DNA of 25,049 nucleotides. Source: an uncultured bacterium (lineage in GTDB: Bacteria; Cyanobacteriota; Vampirovibrionia; Gastranaerophilales; Gastranaerophilaceae). Below the pieces are notes generated by a model. That model made no database searches, was not told where the DNA came from, and worked only from the letters and a program-made list of their open reading frames with translations. The stretch is from NCBI GenBank assembly GCA_900551675.1, contig URXH01000020.1, forward strand, positions 1 through 25,049, given 5' to 3'. The translations under genes were made by a program, and so were the position numbers. Of the stretch, positions 21,081-25,049 are shown piece after piece; position 1 is the first letter of the stretch, and each line of letters opens with the position of its first letter.

Positions 21081-22550
21081 ATGTCAGATGTTAGAGTCAG
21101 AATTGCTCCGTCTCCGAGCGGAAATTTACACATAGGTACTGCAAGAACAGCGTTATTTAACTACTTGTTCGCGAAGAAAAATAACGGAAAATTTGTTTTA
21201 AGAATAGAAGATACAGATGCTGAACGTACAAGCCAGGCTTATATAGATAATATTTTTGACAGCTTGAAAGCGTTAGGCTTAAACTGGGATGAAGGTCCTG
21301 ATGTCGGCGGTCCGTACGGGCCTTATACACAGTCTGAAAGATTTGACATTTACCCGAAATATGCTCAAATTCTTTTGGACAAAGGTTTTGCATACGAATG
21401 CTTCTGTACTCCAGAAGAACTTGAAGCAGAAAAAAAACAGGCTGCTGAAAATAAAAAACCTTATGTTTATACCAAAAAATGCCTGAATTTAACAGATGAA
21501 GAAAAAGCTAAACTCAGAGCAGAAGGCAGAAAACCCGCAATCAGATTTAATATTGAAAAAGCACAGAAAGCTTTTCATGATTCCTCAATTTTAAAATTTG
21601 ATGATATGGTAAAAGGCGAGCTTCATGTTGATACAAATCTTTTAGGGGATTTCGTAATTATGAAATCTAACGGAACTCCGACTTACAATTTTGCAGTTGT
21701 AATTGATGATATGCTGATGAAAATTTCGCATGTTATAAGAGGAGAAGATCATATTTCAAATACTTTTAAACAAATCTTGATATTTGAAGCTTTAGGTGCT
21801 GAAGTTCCGAAATTCGGACATCTCGGTATGATTCTTGCACCTGATAGAAGCAAGCTTTCAAAACGCCACGGTGCAACTGCTGTTTCTGAATTTGTCGAAA
21901 AAGGTTATTTAACAGATGCATTGATTAACTTCGTTGCACTTCTGGGCTGGTCGCCGTCTGACGGTCAGGAAATTAAAACGGTTGATGAGATTGCAAAAGA
22001 TTTCAGAATTAATGAAATATCTTCTTCAAACTCAATTTTTGAATATGACAAATTAAACTGGATGAACAGCCATTATATTAAAATGCTTTCTATTCCTGAA
22101 TTGAAAGAGAGATTGAAACCGTATTTGACAAAATACAATCTCAATGAATTAACAGACGCTCAATATACACGTATGGTTGAGATAACTTATGAACCGTTAA
22201 CACTCTTGTCTGATATTACGGATGCTGTTCCTTATTTCTTCGGCGAAGATGTTGAAATCGATGACAAAGCAAGAGAAACTCTTGATACGGAAGTTTCACA
22301 GGATGTTTTGAAAACATTTATGGAACAGGCAAAGGATTGGGAATGGACAGAAGAAAATCTTCATGAAAAACTGGAAGCTTTTAGAGCTTACTATAAAGAA
22401 AAAGGTGTTAAACCTAAAATTACAATGTGGGCTATCAGAGCTGCCGTTACAGGAAGAATTTGCGGAGCTGATATGACAGCAATCCTTGCAATTATAGGTA
22501 AAGAAAAAACTTTCCACAGAGTAAAAGCTGTTATGAAGCAAACTGTTTAA
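21081..22550 (+). CDS. gltX: Glutamate--tRNA ligase
   Basis: Class I synthetase charging tRNA-Glu. 489 residues, the normal length. The HIGH motif is in PSPSGNLHIGTARTAL (10-25), RIEDTDAERT (41-50) binds glutamate, and KLSKRHG (258-264) is the KMSKS-type loop. The C-terminal anticodon-binding helical domain runs from about 330 and ends with the GKEKTFHRV region. With gatB in the same window, it may be the non-discriminating type that also charges tRNA-Gln; that cannot be decided from motifs by eye. The ATG follows GAGGGAAA. Its own promoter lies upstream and a strong terminator follows, so it is a single-gene unit. Confidence 0.97.
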   Translation: MSDVRVRIAPSPSGNLHIGTARTALFNYLFAKKNNGKFVLRIEDTDAERTSQAYIDNIFDSLKALGLNWDEGPDVGGPYGPYTQSERFDIYPKYAQILLDKGFAYECFCTPEELEAEKKQAAENKKPYVYTKKCLNLTDEEKAKLRAEGRKPAIRFNIEKAQKAFHDSSILKFDDMVKGELHVDTNLLGDFVIMKSNGTPTYNFAVVIDDMLMKISHVIRGEDHISNTFKQILIFEALGAEVPKFGHLGMILAPDRSKLSKRHGATAVSEFVEKGYLTDALINFVALLGWSPSDGQEIKTVDEIAKDFRINEISSSNSIFEYDKLNWMNSHYIKMLSIPELKERLKPYLTKYNLNELTDAQYTRMVEITYEPLTLLSDITDAVPYFFGEDVEIDDKARETLDTEVSQDVLKTFMEQAKDWEWTEENLHEKLEAFRAYYKEKGVKPKITMWAIRAAVTGRICGADMTAILAIIGKEKTFHRVKAVMKQTV

Positions 22551-22567
22551 GATATATATTTGTAATA

Positions 22568-22607
22568 AAAACGGGTTTGGCTAAAAAGTCAGACTCGTTT
22601 TTATTTT
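22568..22607 (+). terminator. Intrinsic terminator of gltX
   Basis: Arms AAAACGGGTTTGGC (22568-22581) and GTCAGACTCGTTTT (22588-22601) pair over 14 positions with three G-T wobbles, followed by a T-rich run. Confidence 0.85.
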
Positions 22608-22712
22608 GTAATAAATCGTCATAATTTTAATTTTTTAGTTAAAGTTTTATGTAGTCTTAGCCGTAACTTTTTATATATGTATTGCTAATAACTTATTATT
22701 TGGGGATTATAT

Positions 22713-22922
22713 ATGGTTGATATCTACATTACTTCTAATGAGATAAAAAAATATATTTTTATGATTGTATTGTTTAACGCGATTTTCCCGCGTGTGCTGG
22801 AAGAAAGCGGAATGGTTATTAATATTGAAGATGCTGAAGACAGCTCTTATATCAAGCGTATGGAATACTCGCATTTTATTGAGCGCTATGATTTTTACGG
22901 ATTAAATCAGATTGCAGAGTAG
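22713..22922 (+). CDS. Small protein of unknown function (69 residues)
   Basis: Starts MVDIYITSNEIKKYIFMIVL and ends YGLNQIAE. The ATG has GGGG 7 bases upstream. One moderately hydrophobic stretch (YIFMIVLFNAIF) near residues 14-25 is short for a membrane helix; the rest is charged and helical. No motif recognised. Its stop codon abuts the stop of the convergent AbrB-type gene with no gap. I see no sequence link to known toxins; adjacency alone does not make the pair a toxin-antitoxin system. Confidence 0.6.
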   Translation: MVDIYITSNEIKKYIFMIVLFNAIFPRVLEESGMVINIEDAEDSSYIKRMEYSHFIERYDFYGLNQIAE

Positions 22923-23087
22923 TTAAATATCTTCGCGCTTTTTGTCGCTTCTGGTAATAATGAGTTTTCCTGCTTCAATTGTATATTCCACTAAATCTGT
23001 TTCAGGATTAACTTTTAACAGTTCAAGAATTGTCTTGTTAACTGTTAAAGCCCATCCGTTTCCATTTCTTATTAATTTTCTATACAT
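22923..23087 (-). CDS. SpoVT-AbrB/MazE-type DNA-binding protein (54 residues)
   Basis: Starts MYRKLIRNGNGWALTVNKTI and continues LELLKVNPETDLVEYTIEAGKL. The K-L-I-R-N-G-N-G-W-A-L-T-V-N-K pattern, followed by a helix, then a strand with EYTIEAGKLIITR, is the swapped-hairpin AbrB domain of MazE-like proteins. It would dimerise and bind DNA, usually its own promoter. The start has no good ribosome binding site; a TAAGAT box 6 bases upstream suggests another leaderless transcript, but its TTGTCA -35 is only 15 bases away. No partner toxin is visible downstream, where the neighbour is convergent. Confidence 0.8.
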   Translation of the reverse strand: MYRKLIRNGNGWALTVNKTILELLKVNPETDLVEYTIEAGKLIITRSDKKREDI

Positions 23088-23113
23088 TATTAAATCTTAA
23101 ACTTACATTTAAC

Positions 23114-23260
23114 TTGACAATATCATATTGCATGTGGTATTATTTTTCTAATCTTACATTGTATCTAATTTTATTAGATACATATCCATAAATTGCTTCT
23201 TGACTTAATTAAGAATAGTAGTATGAACATTAGAGCAGATAATGTATCTGCTCTTTTTCT
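23114..23260 (+). ncRNA. Candidate small RNA between a promoter and a terminator
   Basis: TTGACA (23114-23119), 18-base spacer, TATTAT (23138-23143), so transcription would start near 23150. It would end at the perfect hairpin AGAGCAGATA-ATG-TATCTGCTCT (23232-23254) followed by TTTT. The 110-base transcript contains a second perfect hairpin, TGTATCTAA-TTTTA-TTAGATACA (23160-23182), and no plausible ORF with a ribosome binding site. It is divergent from the AbrB-type gene. Prediction from signals only; no RNA family recognised. Confidence 0.5.
23232..23259 (+). terminator. Intrinsic terminator with a perfect 10-base-pair stem
   Basis: AGAGCAGATA (23232-23241), loop ATG, TATCTGCTCT (23245-23254), then a T run. 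No protein gene ends before it on this strand within 300 bases. Confidence 0.8.
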
Positions 23261-23303
23261 TATAAAATCAACTTTAATCCCGTTGTGATGTAAAATATAT
23301 TCA

Positions 23304-23350
23304 GTTAGTAGGGTGGGATAAGTAAAGCGTTCCCACCTTCTAATGCTAAC
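23304..23350. repeat. Hairpin repeat with GGTGGGA/TCCCACC core
   Basis: Core arms GGTGGGA (23312-23318) and TCCCACC (23331-23337), outer arms GTTAG (23304-23308) and CTAAC (23346-23350). It resembles the GTAGGGTGGGC-type intergenic repeats I recall from several phyla. Only one copy in this window. Confidence 0.5.
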
Positions 23351-23471
23351 GGATGTCAAGAAGTCCGGAAGTCAAGCTATTATCGGTGATACGCACAAAA
23401 ATGCTTTCTGAACCCAGCCAGCCTTCCAGCCCTCTGAACATTTGTTCTTCCTGCTTGCACCCTACCCTTTT

Positions 23472-23491
23472 CCCTCCCCGTTTGGGGAGGG
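23472..23491. repeat. CCCTCCCC/GGGGAGGG hairpin
   Basis: Perfect 8-base-pair stem with a GTTT loop, followed 20 bases later by another C/T-rich block. Same composition class as the C/T-rich palindromes at 2245, 6817, 12686 and 24754-25041. Confidence 0.6.
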
Positions 23492-23524
23492 AGAAGCATA
23501 TTTCCCCTCTCTCGTGATAATGTG

Positions 23525-23542
23525 AGATCCTGAAACAAGTTC
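23525..23542. repeat. Short dispersed repeat (second copy)
   Basis: AGATCCTGAAACAAGTTC matches 17 of 18 bases with 5669-5686. Here the right half of the hairpin has decayed. Confidence 0.55.
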
Positions 23543-23676
23543 GGTGTGGCGATATTGATTTTTTAGCGATAAAGCTGTATATAATTTTACATTTCTTAAT
23601 AAAAAAGTAAATTTTTTTCTCCAAAAATACTTTATATATATGTAAAGGTTAGGTTAATAATTTTGGAGAAATCGTT

Positions 23677-24111
23677 ATGGTCGGCGATAATTTTAATGTA
23701 CCGATAATGTATCAGGATCTCGCAAACAGTACAATGGGTCCTTTGAATATGCCTTTCGGGGGGATGTACGGTGCAGGTATGCCTGTCAGCGGTTACAATA
23801 CCTCATATCTGGGCGGTGTTCAAATGCAGCAGCAGCCAGACAGGGATAAGCTTGTTATTAAAAATAAAAAAGAAAATGAAGATAAAAATACATTAAAAAA
23901 AGCTCTCGGAGTTTTAGCTCTGGTTGTCGGTCTGGGATGTATTCCGATTTTAAGAAAAGGGATTAAAAAAGCCGGCGGTTTCGGCAAATATATGAAAAAT
24001 AAATGGGCAGATATTACAGACTTTTTCAAGGGAAAATCAAATAAATCAAGTAATACAAATAAAGTTTCATTCTGGCAGAAAGTAAAAAATAAGTTTAGCA
24101 GAAAATCATAA
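23677..24111 (+). CDS. Small basic membrane-type protein of unknown function
   Basis: 144 residues. The ATG follows TGGAGAAA at good spacing. The N-terminal 60 residues are Gly/Met/Pro-rich and probably disordered (NMPFGGMYGAGMPVSGYN), then a charged linker, then one hydrophobic segment (about 74-92, ALGVLALVVGLGCIPIL), then a strongly basic C-terminus ending FWQKVKNKFSRKS. No signal peptide. Its build (N-terminal short motif with PFG, Gly-rich hydrophobic segment, Lys-rich helices) recalls the pair at 10466-11610, though I cannot align them confidently. A terminator-like hairpin follows. Function unknown. Confidence 0.7.
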   Translation: MVGDNFNVPIMYQDLANSTMGPLNMPFGGMYGAGMPVSGYNTSYLGGVQMQQQPDRDKLVIKNKKENEDKNTLKKALGVLALVVGLGCIPILRKGIKKAGGFGKYMKNKWADITDFFKGKSNKSSNTNKVSFWQKVKNKFSRKS

Positions 24112-24149
24112 CTTTTAACCATAATAATATACGACCCCCAACAATACAG

Positions 24150-24176
24150 GTGCAGGATATTTTGTTCTGCACTTTT
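24150..24176 (+). terminator. Terminator-like hairpin
   Basis: GTGCAG (24150-24155) and CTGCAC (24167-24172) followed by TTTT, 39 bases after the stop of the preceding gene. Confidence 0.65.
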
Positions 24177-24190
24177 CCTCATGTTATAAT
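24162..24190 (+). promoter_or_regulatory. Promoter candidate for yajQ
   Basis: TTGTTC (24162-24167), 17-base spacer, TATAAT (24185-24190). The -35 overlaps the terminator hairpin of the preceding gene. AAGGAGG precedes the ATG. Confidence 0.5.
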
Positions 24191-24231
24191 TAATAAAAAC
24201 AGTCAGGTATAAAAAATAAGGAGGACAAAAA

Positions 24232-24732
24232 ATGGCTAAAGATTGCAGTTTTGATGTTGTATCGGAATTTGACAGGCAGGAGCTTGTAAATGCTGTTGAT
24301 CAGGTAAAGCGTGATGTCGCATCAAGATTTGATTTAAAAGATTCAGGTTCTTCTGTTGAACTTGAGGCGGATAAAACGATTACCATAACGACAAGCGATG
24401 AGATGAAATTAAAAAACATCAATGATATTCTTCAATCAAAACTTGTCAAACGTAATCTGAGCATAAGAATTCTTGATCCTCAGCCTATAGAAAATGCTCT
24501 GGGCGGAAAAGTACGTCAGGTTTTCAAACTAAGAAAGGGTTTAACTCAGGAGCTTGCAAAGAAAATTGTTGCCGATATTAAAGATTCCAAAAAGAAAGTT
24601 CAGGCATCAATTCAAGGGGATCAGGTAAGAGTGTCAGGTAAAGATAAAGATGATTTGCAGGAGATTATAAGACTTTTGCGTTCCAATGAAGACAAATACG
24701 ATTATCCTTTGCAATTTACCAACTACAGGTAA
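24232..24732 (+). CDS. yajQ: YajQ-family nucleotide/c-di-GMP-binding protein
   Basis: 166 residues against about 163 in the family. Starts MAKDCSFDVVSEFDRQELVN, with SRFDLKDSG (37-45) and a C-terminal half with PQPIENALGGKVRQVFKLRKGL, then IVADIKDSKKKVQASIQGDQVRVSGKDKDDLQ and PLQFTNYR at the end, all typical of YajQ. Members have two ferredoxin-like domains; some Xanthomonas relatives bind cyclic di-GMP, and the general role in other bacteria is unsettled. Cytoplasmic. The ATG follows a strong AAGGAGG. Followed by a repeat-filled intergenic region. Confidence 0.95.
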   Translation: MAKDCSFDVVSEFDRQELVNAVDQVKRDVASRFDLKDSGSSVELEADKTITITTSDEMKLKNINDILQSKLVKRNLSIRILDPQPIENALGGKVRQVFKLRKGLTQELAKKIVADIKDSKKKVQASIQGDQVRVSGKDKDDLQEIIRLLRSNEDKYDYPLQFTNYR

Positions 24733-25049
24733 TTGGCATACATCAAATTTTATCCTCTCCTCGGTAGAGGGTAAGGGAGAGGGCTGATTTAGAAGTTAGG
24801 AAGATAGGTTAACTAAAAGATTTAACTTTTCTTCCCCTCTCCCCAAAGGGGCGAGGGAAAGAAAAAGATAAGCCTTTTACTATAAACAGCCTACCCTACT
24901 ATCTTCTTACCTTCCTCCCCTCTCCTTTAATCCCTCTTCCAAGAGATGGAAATATATTCCCAAAGGGGCGAGGGGAAGAAAAGTTAAATCTTTTAGTAAA
25001 AATAACCTACTTTTTAAATAAACCCTCTCTCAAGGAGAGGGGGTATTTA
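24733..25049. repeat. Cluster of C/T-rich inverted repeats
   Basis: No gene. Contains CCTCTCC/GGAGAGG arms (24754-24782), a 32-base sequence at 24813-24844 whose inverted copy lies at 24965-24996 with one mismatch, a CCC-AAA-GGGGCGAGGG hairpin core present twice in the same direction (24842-24857 and 24960-24975), and a CCCTCTC/GAGAGGG hairpin at 25023-25041. The composition matches the elements in front of pheS, the SIS gene and the radical SAM gene. Confidence 0.75.

Larger units (their letters stand above)
23261..23676. other. Intergenic stretch made of short palindromic repeats
   Basis: No convincing gene. It holds a nested hairpin with arms GTTAG...GGTGGGA and TCCCACC...CTAAC (23304-23350), a perfect CCCTCCCC-GTTT-GGGGAGGG hairpin (23472-23491), and a near-copy of the 5669 repeat (23525-23542). 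The 3' end carries AT-rich sequence likely to be the promoter of the next gene, with TGGAGAAA as its ribosome binding site. Confidence 0.6.

Noticed and set aside
23346..23624. Open frame of about 92 codons on the minus strand
   Set aside because: It runs through the palindromic repeats, has no ribosome binding site and an odd composition, and shows no recognisable domain. I treat it as chance.
24754..25041. Possible CRISPR array in the repeat-rich end
   Set aside because: Repeats are palindromic, of unequal length and irregular spacing, partly inverted to each other, and no cas gene is near.
1..25049. tRNA, rRNA, integrase, transposase or plasmid origin
   Set aside because: None could be recognised on either strand; all large frames resolve to the genes listed.

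Overview
The window looks like a chromosomal piece of a low-GC, Gram-negative-type (diderm) gut bacterium. My best guess is Candidatus Gastranaerophilales (Vampirovibrionia/Melainabacteria, the non-photosynthetic sister group of Cyanobacteria). That rests on five dispersed prepilin-like proteins with a near-identical AFTLAEVLITLGIIGVVAA-type N-terminus and a D-x-N-G-x-K-x-P-N-x-x-G-x-D-x-F segment in most of them, on small lineage-type proteins with an N-terminal LTF motif, and on KDO synthesis together with a putative outer-membrane protein. The lineage is inferred from remembered family resemblance, not from a search. I see no tRNA, rRNA, CRISPR array, phage or transposase.

Layout. 1-758: prepilin-like gene, possibly cut by the window edge. 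801-2242: kdsA plus a metallo-beta-lactamase-fold hydrolase, one transcription unit. 2368-3402: pheS without pheT. 3456-5071: two prepilin-like genes on the minus strand; the first carries an 11-base C tract in its leader. 5267-5578: XRE regulator. 5755-8326 (minus): SIS-domain sugar-phosphate enzyme and gatB. 8495-10427 (minus): another prepilin-like gene and folP. 10466-11610 (minus): two overlapping small proteins of unknown function. 11753-12930 (minus): radical SAM protein and a 56-residue zinc-ribbon protein. 13075-14171: small exported protein and a convergent exported protein. 14242-14858: cdd and a small zinc-binding-type protein. 14871-19896 (minus): an envelope group of S41 protease, exported HExxH protein, TPR protein, FtsB/DivIC-like protein and putative outer-membrane protein. 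19942-20990: ribbon-helix-helix protein divergent from the fifth prepilin-like gene. 21081-22550: gltX. 22713-23087: two tiny convergent genes, the second an AbrB/MazE-type protein. 23088-23676: no gene, but a possible small RNA and several palindromic repeats. 23677-24732: small membrane-type protein and yajQ. 24733-25049: no gene, dense C/T-rich inverted repeats.

How it fits together. Housekeeping functions (KDO synthesis, Phe- and Glu-tRNA charging, transamidation, folate, pyrimidine salvage) are interspersed with surface and envelope genes. GltX and GatB fit the indirect route to Gln-tRNA in which GluRS mischarges tRNA-Gln and GatCAB amidates it, although gatA and gatC are not here.

The most interesting signals are regulatory. 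They are a phase-variation-type poly(C) tract in a prepilin leader behind a consensus promoter; several genes whose -10 box ends exactly 6 bases before ATG, implying leaderless mRNAs; a dispersed palindromic repeat whose end supplies the ribosome binding site of two TTG-start genes; a hairpin that buries the folP start codon; and a promoter-to-terminator unit with no ORF.
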